DNA of 64,000 bases from Aliiroseovarius sp. (lineage in GTDB: Bacteria; Pseudomonadota; Alphaproteobacteria; Rhodobacterales; Rhodobacteraceae). Each line of letters begins with the position of its first letter. Positions within the stretch are counted from its first letter, which is position 1. The notes beneath the pieces were generated by a model. It was not told the DNA's origin. It saw only the letters and a program-made list of their open reading frames with translations, and ran no database searches. Positions 1-8,393 of this stretch are shown piece by piece. The stretch covers positions 31,560 through 95,559 of the forward strand of contig NZ_JASBTN010000050.1 in the NCBI RefSeq assembly GCF_030148435.1. The letters are read 5' to 3'. Made by a program: the position numbers and the translations under genes.

Positions 1-968
1 TCGTGCGCCCGGCGCTGGAGGCCGCCCTGGACCTGCCCGTCAGCTTTGCCGAGGATTGCATCGGCGCGCCTGCCAAACAGGCGGTGGCCGCGCTGGAACC
101 GGGCCAGGTACTGCTGCTTGAAAACACCCGCTACCACGCCGAGGAAACCAGGAACGAGCCCATGTTCGCGGCCTCCCTCGCAGCGCTTGGCGACGTCTAC
201 TGCAATGACGCCTTTTCCGCCGCTCACCGCGCCCATGGCTCGACCGAAGGCATCGCCCGCCTGCTGCCCTCCTGCGCCGGGCGCCTGATGCAGGCCGAGC
301 TGTCGGCGCTCGAAGCCGCCCTGGGCGCACCGGAACGTCCGGTGGTGGCCGTGGTCGGCGGCGCCAAGGTCTCGACCAAGCTGGACCTGCTGGGCAACCT
401 GGTGGCCAAGGTGAACCACCTGGTGATCGGCGGCGGCATGGCCAACACCTTCCTGGCCGCGCAGGGCGTGGACGTGGGCAAGTCGTTGGCCGAACATGAG
501 ATGGCTGACACCGCGCGCGAGATTCTTGCCAAGGCAGAGGACGCGGGCTGCGAGATCGTGCTGCCGCGCGACATCGTCGTGGCGCGTGAATTCGCCGCGA
601 ATGCCGCAAATGAAACGGTAGAAGTCAATGCCTGCCCCTCCGATGCGATGATCCTGGACGCGGGACCGGAAACCGTCGCCTATATCCAGGGCGTGATCGA
701 AAACGCGCGCACGCTGATCATGAACGGCCCGCTGGGCGTGTTCGAGATGGAGCCGTTCCAGAAAGGCACTTTCGCCATGCTCGACGTGATCGCCGGACAG
801 ACCGGCGCAGGCAGCCTGACCTCGGTCGCCGGTGGCGGCGACACGGTGGCGGCGATCAACGCCTCGGGTCACGGCGAGGACTTTACCTATATCTCGACCG
901 CCGGGGGCGCCTTCCTGGAATGGATGGAAGGCAAGACCCTGCCCGGCGTGGCCGCGCTGGAAGGCTGA
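1..968 (+). CDS. pgk: Phosphoglycerate kinase, C-terminal part (5' end outside window)
   Basis: Cytosolic glycolytic enzyme that transfers phosphate between 1,3-bisphosphoglycerate and ADP. The reading frame is open from base 3 and about 321 residues are visible. The family is close to 395 residues, so roughly the first 75 lie before the window. Recognisable blocks are [14 protein letters not shown] in the middle, the MNGPLGVFE hinge region and the nucleotide-phosphate loop [10 protein letters not shown] near the C-terminus. The GTG at base 3 is not the true start. A strong hairpin terminator follows at once, so pgk ends its transcript here. Confidence 0.97.
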   Translation, partial: VRPALEAALDLPVSFAEDCIGAPAKQAVAALEPGQVLLLENTRYHAEETRNEPMFAASLAALGDVYCNDAFSAAHRAHGSTEGIARLLPSCAGRLMQAELSALEAALGAPERPVVAVVGGAKVSTKLDLLGNLVAKVNHLVIGGGMANTFLAAQGVDVGKSLAEHEMADTAREILAKAEDAGCEIVLPRDIVVAREFAANAANETVEVNACPSDAMILDAGPETVAYIQGVIENARTLIMNGPLGVFEMEPFQKGTFAMLDVIAGQTGAGSLTSVAGGGDTVAAINASGHGEDFTYISTAGGAFLEWMEGKTLPGVAALEG

Positions 969-995
969 ACAGGCTGAAAACATGGGATTTTCCTG

Positions 996-1027
996 AAAGC
1001 CCCGTCGATCTGACGGGGCTTTCATTT
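996..1027 (+). terminator. Intrinsic terminator after pgk
   Basis: Perfect 11-bp inverted repeat AAAGCCCCGTC / GACGGGGCTTT with a 5-base loop, then a T-rich tail. It lies 28 bases after the pgk stop codon. Confidence 0.88.
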
Positions 1028-1120
1028 TGCTGCTTGCTTTTTCTTAGTGTTTTTGTCAGATTATTCTTGTCCAGCCCCCAGCCCGACGCCCTTTTCCATC
1101 ACCATGAGGAGCGCGACCCA

Positions 1121-1171
1121 ATGTCTTTCATCGAAACCCTGCTGGACCTGATCGAAGGAACACACCCATGA
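1121..1171 (+). CDS. 16-residue leader peptide coupled to hemP
   Basis: Very short ORF, MSFIETLLDLIEGTHP, with a good ribosome binding site (TGAGGAG at 1105-1111, 9 bases upstream). Its stop overlaps the start of the next ORF (ATGA at 1168-1171), which is typical of translational coupling. The AT-rich stretch 1021-1070 just upstream may hold the promoter and an iron-responsive operator, but I cannot identify a specific box. It could be a true micro-protein or only a coupling leader. It is not a family I recognise, and it is too short for ordinary gene callers. Confidence 0.5.
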   Translation: MSFIETLLDLIEGTHP

Positions 1172-1323
1172 CCGCCCCCACCCGTCCCGCCGACTTCCAG
1201 ACCCGCCCGACTCATGATGCACTGGCGCTGACCGACAGCGGCAAGAGCGCGCATATCGTGCTCAATGACATGGTCTACACGCTGACCATTACCCGCGCGG
1301 GCAAGCTGATCCTGACCAAGTGA
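1168..1323 (+). CDS. hemP: Hemin uptake protein HemP family
   Basis: Small 51-residue protein ending in ITRAGKLILTK. That is the signature C-terminus of the HemP/HmuP family, whose members help express heme and siderophore receptors under iron limitation. The middle, HIVLNDMVYTLTITR, also fits the family's beta-hairpin. The start codon overlaps the stop of the 16-residue ORF upstream, and no separate ribosome binding site is needed if translation is coupled. No heme transporter genes are adjacent, so this is an isolated copy, as is common in the Roseobacter group. The family call rests on the C-terminal motif and length. Confidence 0.8.
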   Translation: MTAPTRPADFQTRPTHDALALTDSGKSAHIVLNDMVYTLTITRAGKLILTK

Positions 1324-1479
1324 CGCACAAGGCGCGGACAAAACAGGGGGTGGGCATCCACCGGTCGCCCGCCCCAAACCCGCTGCGTGGACCCGTTAGC
1401 GCCACCGCGATTGAAACCCGCGCCCCCCTGCGGTAGAGGCTGGTCAAAAGCCATTCATCAGACCCATGGGGAACTTGAG

Positions 1480-2373
1480 ATGCCGAACCAGGATCAACTC
1501 ACCAAAATTCGCGACGGAAACGGCTTCATCGCCGCCTTGGACCAATCGGGTGGGTCGACCCCCAAGGCGCTGCGCCTCTACGGCATCGAGGAAAGCGAAT
1601 ACGGCTCGGACGCCGAGATGTTCGACCTGATCCACGCCATGCGCGCGCGCATCAGCCAGGCCCCGGCCTTCACCGGGGATCAGGTGGTCGGCGCGATCCT
1701 GTTCGAGATGACCATGGACCGCGAGATCGCCGGCAAACCCACCGCCACCTACATGTGGGAAGAGCGCGGCGTAGTGCCCTTCCTGAAGGTCGACAAGGGG
1801 CTGGCCGAAGAAGAGAACGGCGCTCAGGTGATGAAACCGATGCCGGAACTCGACACGCTGTGCGAACGCGCGGTTGCGGCCGGGGTTTTCGGCACCAAGA
1901 TGCGCTCGGTCATCTCGGCGGCGAACAAGGCCGGCGTGGACGCGGTGGTGAACCAGCAGTTCGAGGTGGGCAAGCAGATCCTGACCCACGGGTTGGTGCC
2001 GATCATCGAGCCCGAGATCTCGATCTCGATCGCCGACAAGGCCGAGACCGAAGCGCTGCTGCTGGCGGCCCTGACCGCGCAGCTGGACGCGCTGGAGGAA
2101 GGCCAGGAAGTCATGCTGAAGCTGACCCTGCCTGAAACCGCCAATCTCTATAAACCGCTGATCGACCACCCGCGCGTATTGCGTGTCGTGGCGCTGTCGG
2201 GCGGCTATTCGCGCGAGGAGGCCAATTCGCGCCTGGCACAGAACACCGGCATGATCGCCAGCTTCTCGCGCGCCCTGACCGAAGGCCTGTCGGCCCGGCA
2301 GTCGGACGAGGCGTTCAACGAGACCATCAAGGACACGATCCAGTCGATCTATGACGCCTCGGTCGCGGGCTGA
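1480..2373 (+). CDS. fba: Class I fructose-bisphosphate aldolase
   Basis: Schiff-base aldolase that interconverts fructose 1,6-bisphosphate with glyceraldehyde 3-phosphate and dihydroxyacetone phosphate. The start at 1480 gives MPNQDQLTKI and 297 residues, the usual length of the short bacterial class I type; the frame is open further upstream but not family-like. Landmarks are AALDQSGGSTPKAL near the N-terminus, PIIEPEISI, and the strand VMLKLTLPE, whose lysine is the likely Schiff-base residue. LSGGYSREEA is the phosphate-binding region. Its nearness to pgk fits a glycolysis/gluconeogenesis block. It is followed by its own terminator. Confidence 0.95.
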   Translation: MPNQDQLTKIRDGNGFIAALDQSGGSTPKALRLYGIEESEYGSDAEMFDLIHAMRARISQAPAFTGDQVVGAILFEMTMDREIAGKPTATYMWEERGVVPFLKVDKGLAEEENGAQVMKPMPELDTLCERAVAAGVFGTKMRSVISAANKAGVDAVVNQQFEVGKQILTHGLVPIIEPEISISIADKAETEALLLAALTAQLDALEEGQEVMLKLTLPETANLYKPLIDHPRVLRVVALSGGYSREEANSRLAQNTGMIASFSRALTEGLSARQSDEAFNETIKDTIQSIYDASVAG

Positions 2374-2394
2374 CGCCGGCCGGAACACACTGGC

Positions 2395-2425
2395 AAAAGG
2401 CGGCCTGCACGGGGCCGCCTTTTTT
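2395..2425 (+). terminator. Intrinsic terminator after aldolase gene
   Basis: Inverted repeat AAAAGGCGGCC (2395-2405) / GGCCGCCTTTT (2413-2423) followed by further T residues, 22 bases after the aldolase stop. Confidence 0.88.
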
Positions 2426-2516
2426 CATTGGAACGATTCGATTTGGGATTCACAGCTCATCAACCCTGTGTCATACTGTTCGAAACCGCCCGACAGAGGC
2501 GCATGGTGAGGCAGAC

Positions 2517-2819
2517 ATGAGCGGACCGCGCAGACAGACAGGATTAGGTGGCGTCATCTTTTTCGTGGTGACTGTCGGACTCGGCCTTTATTTCACTTTT
2601 GCTTCCGTACAGGGCGATTACGGTCTGTTCCGGCGCATCCAGATCGACGCCGAGGCCGAAGATCTGCGCGAGGAGCGCGACCGCCTGATTGCCGAGATCA
2701 ACGCGCTGTCGAACAAGACCCTGCGCCTGTCCGACGACTACCTGGATCTTGATCTTCTGGACCAGCAGGGCCGCGAAGTGCTGGGCATGGTGCGCGCGGA
2801 TGAGGTCGTGTTGCGCTGA
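2517..2819 (+). CDS. FtsB/DivIC-like septum formation initiator
   Basis: Hundred-residue bitopic protein with a short cytoplasmic tail, one membrane helix at about residues 12-29 (GVIFFVVTVGLGLYFTFASV), then a periplasmic coiled coil (DAEAEDLREERDRLIAEINAL) and a short acidic end. This is the architecture of the FtsB/DivIC family, which joins FtsL and FtsQ in the divisome. The start at 2517 has GAGG 6 bases upstream. It sits just before the pdh genes, a conserved position for this gene in alphaproteobacteria. Family assignment is firm; orthology to FtsB itself is likely but unproven. Confidence 0.85.
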   Translation: MSGPRRQTGLGGVIFFVVTVGLGLYFTFASVQGDYGLFRRIQIDAEAEDLREERDRLIAEINALSNKTLRLSDDYLDLDLLDQQGREVLGMVRADEVVLR

Positions 2820-3017
2820 GCCGCGCCACTGACTCCGGAATTTTCCTTTGAAATCAATACTCGCCAGACGGTTGCGTTTGGTGCATGGCAGCGCTGCGTG
2901 ACGTTGCGGAAATTTTCGGTGAAATTTGAGATCACCTCCTGTATAAGATTGTTTAATGCTAAACTATTGTCCGGCGCGGTGATGATCACGGGCCCGGCAC
3001 CAAGAGGAGGATGCTTC

Positions 3018-4007
3018 ATGGCTGCCCGCAAAAGCGCCAAGAAACCAAACACTTCCAAGGAAGAGCTGCTCGGCTATTACCGCGAGATGCTGCTCATCCG
3101 TCGATTCGAGGAAAAGGCCGGTCAACTCTACGGCATGGGGCTGATCGGCGGCTTCTGTCACCTCTATATCGGCCAGGAGGCCGTCGTCGTCGGGCTGGAA
3201 GCCGCGGCGAAAGAGGGCGACAAGCGCCTGACCTCCTACCGCGATCACGGCCACATGCTGGCCTGCGGCATGGACCCCAAGGGCGTCATGGCCGAGCTCA
3301 CCGGGCGCTCTGGCGGCCTGTCGAAAGGTAAGGGCGGCTCGATGCACATGTTCTCGAAAGAGGCGCATTTCTACGGCGGCCACGGCATTGTCGGCGCCCA
3401 GGTTCCGATCGGCACCGGGCTGGCCTTTGCCGACAAGTACAAGGAAAACGGCGGCGTGACCTTTACCTATTTCGGTGACGGCGCGGCCAACCAGGGCCAG
3501 GTCTACGAAAGCTTCAACATGGCGGCGCTGTGGCAACTGCCCGTCATCTACGTGATCGAGAACAACCAATACGCCATGGGCACCGCGGTGAAGCGCGCCA
3601 GCTCCATGCCCGACATGTTCAAGCGCGGCGAGAGCTTCTCGATCCCCGGCGAGGCGGTCGACGGCATGGACGTTCTGGCGGTGAAGGAAGCCGGCCAGAA
3701 GGCCGCCGACCACTGCCGCGCGGGCAAGGGCCCCTACATTCTGGAAATGAAGACCTATCGCTACCGCGGCCACTCGATGTCGGACCCGGCCAAATACCGG
3801 ACCCGCGAAGAGGTGCAGAAGATGCGCGAAGACCATGACGCGATCGAAAGTGTGCGCGCCCTGCTTCTGAACGGCAAACACGCGACCGAAGACGACCTCA
3901 AGGCGATCGACAAGGAGATCAAGGCCATCGTCAACGACTCGGCCGAGTTCGCCAAGGAAAGCCCCCTGCCCGCAGTCGAAGAACTGTGGACGGACATCTA
4001 CGCCTGA
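3018..4007 (+). CDS. pdhA: Pyruvate dehydrogenase E1 alpha subunit
   Basis: Subunit of the thiamine-diphosphate-dependent E1 that decarboxylates pyruvate. The start at 3018 ([10 protein letters not shown]) is set by AGAGGAGG at 3003-3010, giving 329 residues. The thiamine-diphosphate motif is visible as GDG at residues 153-155 and NN at 182-183. The loop [19 protein letters not shown] (about 246-264) is the conserved E1 alpha loop that is phosphorylated in mitochondria. It is the first gene of pdhA-pdhB-pdhC, 20 bases before pdhB. The 198 bases upstream are AT-rich near 2900-2960 and probably contain the operon promoter. Confidence 0.97.
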   Translation: MAARKSAKKPNTSKEELLGYYREMLLIRRFEEKAGQLYGMGLIGGFCHLYIGQEAVVVGLEAAAKEGDKRLTSYRDHGHMLACGMDPKGVMAELTGRSGGLSKGKGGSMHMFSKEAHFYGGHGIVGAQVPIGTGLAFADKYKENGGVTFTYFGDGAANQGQVYESFNMAALWQLPVIYVIENNQYAMGTAVKRASSMPDMFKRGESFSIPGEAVDGMDVLAVKEAGQKAADHCRAGKGPYILEMKTYRYRGHSMSDPAKYRTREEVQKMREDHDAIESVRALLLNGKHATEDDLKAIDKEIKAIVNDSAEFAKESPLPAVEELWTDIYA

Positions 4008-4027
4008 TCCCCGGAGGAGACACGACA

Positions 4028-5392
4028 ATGGCAACCGAAATTCTCATGCCCGCCCTCTCCCCCACCATGGAGGAAGGCACCCTGGCCAAATGGCTGGTCA
4101 AGGAAGGCGACACCGTAACCTCGGGTGACGTGATCGCGGAAATCGAAACCGACAAGGCCACGATGGAATTCGAGGCCGTGGACGAAGGCATCATGGGCAA
4201 GATCCTGGTGGCTGAGGGCACCGAGGCGGTCAAGGTCAACACCGCGATCGCCGTGTTGATCGAGGAAGGCGAAAGCGCCGATGACCTGGCCGCTCCGGCC
4301 CCCGCCGCAGCCCCCGCAGCCGAGGCCCCTGCCCCGGCCACCGCATCCGCCCCGGCGACGCCGGTCGAAACCGTGGTGCCGGAAGATCCGGAAATCCCGG
4401 AAGGCACCGAAATGCGCAAGACCACCGTGCGCGAGGCCCTGCGTGATGCCATGGCCGAGGAAATGCGCAGCGACGACAGCGTGTTCCTGATGGGCGAGGA
4501 AGTCGCCGAGTATCAGGGCGCCTACAAGGTCAGCCAGGGCCTGCTGGACGAATTCGGCGCCAGGCGCGTGATCGACACGCCGATCACCGAACACGGCTTT
4601 GCCGGTCTTGCCGCCGGTGCCGCGATGGGCGGTCTGCGCCCGGTCGTGGAATTCATGACCTTCAACTTCGCGATGCAGGCGATCGACCACATCATCAACA
4701 CGGCGGCCAAGACACGTTACATGTCCGGCGGTCAGATGACCTGCCCGATCGTGTTCCGCGGCCCGAACGGCGCTGCCGCCCGCGTGGGCGCCCAGCACAG
4801 CCAGGACTACGCCGCCTGGTACGCGCAGATCCCCGGCCTGCACGTTGCAATGCCCTATTCGGCCGCCGACGCCAAAGGCCTGATGAAAACCGCGATCCGC
4901 GGCGACAACCCGGTCGTTTTCCTGGAAAACGAGCTGCTTTACGGGCAGAGCTTCGATGTGCCGGTGATGGATGACTTCACGGTGCCCTTCGGCAAGGCCC
5001 GCATCTGGCGTGAAGGCTCTGATGTGACCATCGTTTCCTTCGGCATCGGCATGACATACGCGCTGGAAGCCGCTGACAAGCTGGCCGAGGACGGCATCTC
5101 GGCCGAGGTCATCGACCTGCGCACCCTGCGCCCACTTGACACGGATACGGTAATCCGCTCGGTGATGAAGACCAACCGCTGCGTCACAGTCGAAGAAGGC
5201 TGGCCGGTGGCCTCCATCGGCAACCATATCTCGGCGGTGTTGATGGAACAGGCGTTCGACTATCTCGACGCCCCGGTGTTGAACATGACCGGCAAGGACG
5301 TGCCCATGCCCTATGCCGCGAACCTGGAAAAACTGGCCCTGATCACCACCGAAGAGGTGATCGCCGCCGTCAAAGCCGTCACTTACCGGTAA
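4028..5392 (+). CDS. pdhB: Pyruvate dehydrogenase E1 beta subunit with N-terminal lipoyl domain
   Basis: E1 beta chain carrying its own lipoyl domain, an arrangement known from alphaproteobacteria. Residues 1-78 are a biotinyl/lipoyl domain with the lipoyl lysine K43 in [11 protein letters not shown]. An Ala/Pro-rich linker (about 88-122) leads into the transketolase-like E1 beta domain from about residue 128 ([14 protein letters not shown]), ending in the C-terminal domain with DLRTLRPLD. The ribosome binding site CGGAGGAGA is 8 bases upstream. The lipoyl segment is nearly the same as that of PdhC, evidently a duplication. Together with PdhA it feeds acetyl groups to PdhC. Confidence 0.97.
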   Translation: MATEILMPALSPTMEEGTLAKWLVKEGDTVTSGDVIAEIETDKATMEFEAVDEGIMGKILVAEGTEAVKVNTAIAVLIEEGESADDLAAPAPAAAPAAEAPAPATASAPATPVETVVPEDPEIPEGTEMRKTTVREALRDAMAEEMRSDDSVFLMGEEVAEYQGAYKVSQGLLDEFGARRVIDTPITEHGFAGLAAGAAMGGLRPVVEFMTFNFAMQAIDHIINTAAKTRYMSGGQMTCPIVFRGPNGAAARVGAQHSQDYAAWYAQIPGLHVAMPYSAADAKGLMKTAIRGDNPVVFLENELLYGQSFDVPVMDDFTVPFGKARIWREGSDVTIVSFGIGMTYALEAADKLAEDGISAEVIDLRTLRPLDTDTVIRSVMKTNRCVTVEEGWPVASIGNHISAVLMEQAFDYLDAPVLNMTGKDVPMPYAANLEKLALITTEEVIAAVKAVTYR

Positions 5393-5404
5393 GGAGACAG
5401 AGAT

Positions 5405-6697
5405 ATGGCTACTGAAATCCTGATGCCCGCCCTGTCCCCCACGATGGAGGAAGGTACGCTTGCGAAATGGCTGGTCAAGGAGGGTGACGAGGTCTCCTCG
5501 GGCGATCTGCTGGCAGAAATCGAAACCGACAAGGCGACGATGGAATTCGAAGCAGTCGATGAAGGTGTGATCGGCAAGATCCTGGTGCCCGACGGGTCGG
5601 AAGGCGTGAAGGTGAACAGCCCCATCGCGATCCTGCTCGAAGAGGGTGAAAGCCTGGACGACGCTGCGGCCAGCGCCCCGGCAGCGCCCGCTGCTGCGGC
5701 TGAGGAAGCAGTTCCTGCAGCCGCCCCTGCCGCTGCCGCAGCGCCTGCCCCGGCAGCGCCGCAGGCCGGTGATGGCACCCGCATCTTCGCCTCGCCGCTG
5801 GCGCGTCGCATTGCCGCCGACAAGGGTCTGGACCTGAGCCAGATCACCGGTTCGGGGCCGAAAGGCCGTATCGTCAAGGCCGACGTCGAAGGTGCGACCG
5901 CCACTGCACCGGCCCCGGCACCCGCCGCGGCTGCCGCTGCTCCGGCTGCTGCCGCCGCACCCACCGGCCCCTCGGCCGACGTGGTTGCCCGCATGTACGA
6001 GGGTCGCGAGTTCGAAGAGGTCAGCCTCGACGGGATGCGCAAGACCATTGCCGCCCGCCTGTCGGAAGCGAAACAGACCATCCCGCATTTCTACCTGCGC
6101 CGCGACATCCAGCTGGATGCGCTCTTGGCCTTCCGCAGCCAGCTCAACAAGCAGCTGGAAGGCCGTGGGGTCAAACTGTCGGTCAATGACTTCATCATCA
6201 AGGCCTGCGCCGTCGCGCTGCAACAGTATCCCGAAGCCAATGCCGTCTGGGCCGGCGACCGGGTGCTGCAGATGAAGGCCTCGGTCGTGGCCGTCGCCGT
6301 CGCCATCGAGGGCGGTCTGTTCACCCCGGTTCTGCAGGACGCCGACATGAAGTCGCTTTCCGCGCTTTCCGCCGAGATGAAGGACCTCGCCTCCCGCGCC
6401 CGTGAGCGCAAGCTTGCGCCGCATGAATACCAGGGCGGCAGCTTCGCGATCTCGAACCTGGGCATGTTTGGCATCGACAATTTCGACGCCATCGTGAACC
6501 CGCCGCATTCCGGCATCCTGGCCGTGGGCGCGGGCGTGAAGAAACCCGTGGTCAATGCCGAGGGCGAGCTGGCTGTCGCCACGGTCATGTCCGTCACCAT
6601 GTCGGTTGATCACCGGGTGATCGATGGTGCCCTGGGCGCGGACCTTCTGAACGCGATCAAGGACAATCTGGAAAATCCGGTGGCAATGCTCGCCTGA
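5405..6697 (+). CDS. pdhC: Pyruvate dehydrogenase E2, dihydrolipoamide acetyltransferase
   Basis: Core acetyltransferase of the pyruvate dehydrogenase complex, 430 residues. Domain order: one lipoyl domain (1-78, lysine K43), an Ala/Pro linker, the peripheral-subunit-binding domain (about 126-162, [17 protein letters not shown]...), a second Ala/Pro linker, then the catalytic domain with the active-site motif HRVIDG (H403, D407). The gene starts 12 bases after pdhB with AAGGAGAC as ribosome binding site. No E3 (lpd) gene lies in the window; the operon ends at a long terminator. Confidence 0.97.
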   Translation: MATEILMPALSPTMEEGTLAKWLVKEGDEVSSGDLLAEIETDKATMEFEAVDEGVIGKILVPDGSEGVKVNSPIAILLEEGESLDDAAASAPAAPAAAAEEAVPAAAPAAAAAPAPAAPQAGDGTRIFASPLARRIAADKGLDLSQITGSGPKGRIVKADVEGATATAPAPAPAAAAAAPAAAAAPTGPSADVVARMYEGREFEEVSLDGMRKTIAARLSEAKQTIPHFYLRRDIQLDALLAFRSQLNKQLEGRGVKLSVNDFIIKACAVALQQYPEANAVWAGDRVLQMKASVVAVAVAIEGGLFTPVLQDADMKSLSALSAEMKDLASRARERKLAPHEYQGGSFAISNLGMFGIDNFDAIVNPPHSGILAVGAGVKKPVVNAEGELAVATVMSVTMSVDHRVIDGALGADLLNAIKDNLENPVAMLA

Positions 6698-6710
6698 TCC
6701 AGCCCCCGAA

Positions 6711-6750
6711 AACACAAAAGGCCCCGGAAATCTCCGGGGCCTTTTGTGTT
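6711..6750. terminator. Bidirectional terminator between pdhC and cysE
   Basis: An 18-bp perfect inverted repeat (6711-6728 with 6733-6750) with a 4-base loop. Each arm has a GC-rich core and A- or T-rich flanks, so it can stop pdhC transcripts rightward and cysE transcripts leftward. Confidence 0.9.
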
Positions 6751-6763
6751 TATTGTCAACAAA

Positions 6764-7585
6764 TTACATCTGCTTCTTCATGCAACTTTCCAAGGTCTGA
6801 TCCATCTCCACCGACGGGTTGTCGCACCCGGCCTCGCCGACAATCTTGGCAGGCACACCGGCAACGGTCACATGGGGGGGCAGGTCTTTCAACACGACAG
6901 ACCCCGCCGCAATGCGCGTGCCGCGTCCGACGCGAATATTTCCCAGCACCTTCGCCCCGGCGCCGATCAGAACGCCATCCTCGATTTTCGGATGGCGATC
7001 CTCATCCTCCTTGCCGGTGCCGCCCAGTGTCACCGAGTGCAGCATCGAGACATTGTCGCCGACCACTGCGGTTTCGCCGATGACGATCGAATGGGCGTGA
7101 TCGATCATGATCCCCTTGCCGATCCGCGCGCCGGGGTGAATATCGATCCCGTATACCTCGGAACAGCGCATCTGGATGAAATAGGACAGATCCTTGCGCC
7201 CGTGTGTCCACAGGTAATGGGCCAGACGATAGGCCTGCATTGCCTGGAACCCCTTGAAATAAAGGACAGGTTGCAACATGCGGTGGCAGGCCGGGTCACG
7301 TTCGAGGATCGCCGAGATATCGGCCCGCGCGGCTTCGGCCAGGTCGAGGCTGTCGGCATAGGCTTCATCCGCGATTTCGCGCAGCAGCACCATCGACATT
7401 TCGTTCGACGAAAGTTTGGCGGCAAAGCGGTAGGACAGCGCCTTTTCAAGCGTCCTGTGATGCAGCACACAGGCACCGATCAGCCCGCCCAGCAGCGGTT
7501 CGTCGGCGATCACTTCCTTCGCCTCGCGGGTAATCCGATCCCAGACCGGGTCCAGTTTGGTCAGCTCTGCGCGCATCTCGGCCAT
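6764..7585 (-). CDS. cysE: Serine O-acetyltransferase
   Basis: First step of cysteine synthesis: acetylation of serine by acetyl-CoA. The start at 7585 (MAEMRAELTK) is chosen because AAGGAGG stands just upstream; the product is 273 residues, normal for CysE. The N-terminal helical domain (DPVWDRITREAKEVIADEPL) is followed by the left-handed beta-helix with hexapeptide repeats (about residues 150-240, including GIDIHPGARIGKGIMIDH with its catalytic histidine region). The C-terminal tail, which normally docks CysK, is present and ends in MKKQM. It is monocistronic, convergent with pdhC and divergent from the DksA-like gene. Confidence 0.95.
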   Translation of the reverse strand: MAEMRAELTKLDPVWDRITREAKEVIADEPLLGGLIGACVLHHRTLEKALSYRFAAKLSSNEMSMVLLREIADEAYADSLDLAEAARADISAILERDPACHRMLQPVLYFKGFQAMQAYRLAHYLWTHGRKDLSYFIQMRCSEVYGIDIHPGARIGKGIMIDHAHSIVIGETAVVGDNVSMLHSVTLGGTGKEDEDRHPKIEDGVLIGAGAKVLGNIRVGRGTRIAAGSVVLKDLPPHVTVAGVPAKIVGEAGCDNPSVEMDQTLESCMKKQM

Positions 7586-7696
7586 GGGGGCCTCCTTCAA
7601 GTGGTCGGGCAAGTGACGGGGCATGTTGCCCGTTCATTTTACACCAGATAGGCTGTCAAAACCAAATGGCAAAGGGTGATGCAAGGGATTTCGGCT

Positions 7697-8035
7697 ATGA
7701 ATGACAGCGACGTGAAACGCTTTCGCGCCCGCTTGCTGGAAGAACTGGCCGCCCTGGATCACGAGGATGATCTGGGTGCCGAGGCGCAGAAGGTGGTGAC
7801 GCTGGACCAGCAATCCGTCGGCCGCCTCAGTCGCATGGACGCGCTACAAGGCCAGGCCATGGCAAAGGCCACCCAAGCCCGGCGCGAGGCCCACCGGATG
7901 CGCATTCACGCGGCCTTTGCCCGCATGGATGAAGACGAGTTCGGCTATTGCACCGACTGCGGGGAAAACATCGCTCCGAGACGGCTGGAGCTGGACCCCA
8001 CCGTGCCCACCTGCATTTCCTGCGCGCAGGGTTAG
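7697..8035 (+). CDS. TraR/DksA-family zinc-finger protein
   Basis: A 112-residue protein with an N-terminal helical part and a C-terminal four-cysteine zinc finger (C85, C88, C106, C109, CTDCGENI...CISC). This is the pattern of TraR/DksA proteins, which bind the RNA polymerase secondary channel. It lacks the long coiled coil of full DksA and has no DxxDxA-type acidic tip that I can place with confidence, so it is better called a short DksA-like protein. The start at 7697 is preferred to an upstream ATG at 7676 in the same frame, which lacks a good ribosome binding site. Target promoters cannot be inferred. Confidence 0.85.
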   Translation: MNDSDVKRFRARLLEELAALDHEDDLGAEAQKVVTLDQQSVGRLSRMDALQGQAMAKATQARREAHRMRIHAAFARMDEDEFGYCTDCGENIAPRRLELDPTVPTCISCAQG

Positions 8036-8109
8036 CTTGGAGTGAGCGAAAACCTCGCTGAGACGCAGCCGCTCCGGGTGAAACCTCTTCGCATGCATGC
8101 GCAGGGCCC

Positions 8110-8391
8110 TCACCCCGCCCGTTCCAGAACCGCGTCAAAGATCATCGCCAGACAGGCCGCATAGTCCGGATCGTCCAGGAAGGGCTCCCGCCTGCGCGGG
8201 CGGACCATGGCCACAGACATTAGAGAGCCATTGCCCCAGAGCGGATGCAGCCGCCCGGTGTCGCGCCGGTAGGCATCCGCGGCCTCCGCCTCTACCAGCA
8301 TGCGGGTCAGAAGCGCCGGGCGCGCTGCGGGGACCACGCTCAGCAATGCGCAGCCCGCCGCTGACAGGTCTCCATGCCCCAGCGGGCGCAT
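8110..8391 (-). CDS. Conserved small protein trailing the GTA cluster
   Basis: A 93-residue protein whose ATG lies 2 bases after the g15 stop codon, so it is clearly the last gene of the GTA operon. Motifs such as LHPLWGNGSLMSVAM and the C-terminal DPDYAACLAMIFDAVLE have no function I can assign. A small unknown gene follows g15 in the R. capsulatus cluster as well, and this is probably its counterpart. No signal peptide or membrane segment is visible. Its function is unknown. Confidence 0.75.
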   Translation of the reverse strand: MRPLGHGDLSAAGCALLSVVPAARPALLTRMLVEAEAADAYRRDTGRLHPLWGNGSLMSVAMVRPRRREPFLDDPDYAACLAMIFDAVLERAG

Positions 8392-8393
8392 GG

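Noticed and set aside
3998..6715. 905-codon open frame on the minus strand across pdhB and pdhC
   Set aside because: It is the antisense of two certain genes. Its His/Gly/Arg-rich composition is what GC-rich third positions produce in the opposite strand.
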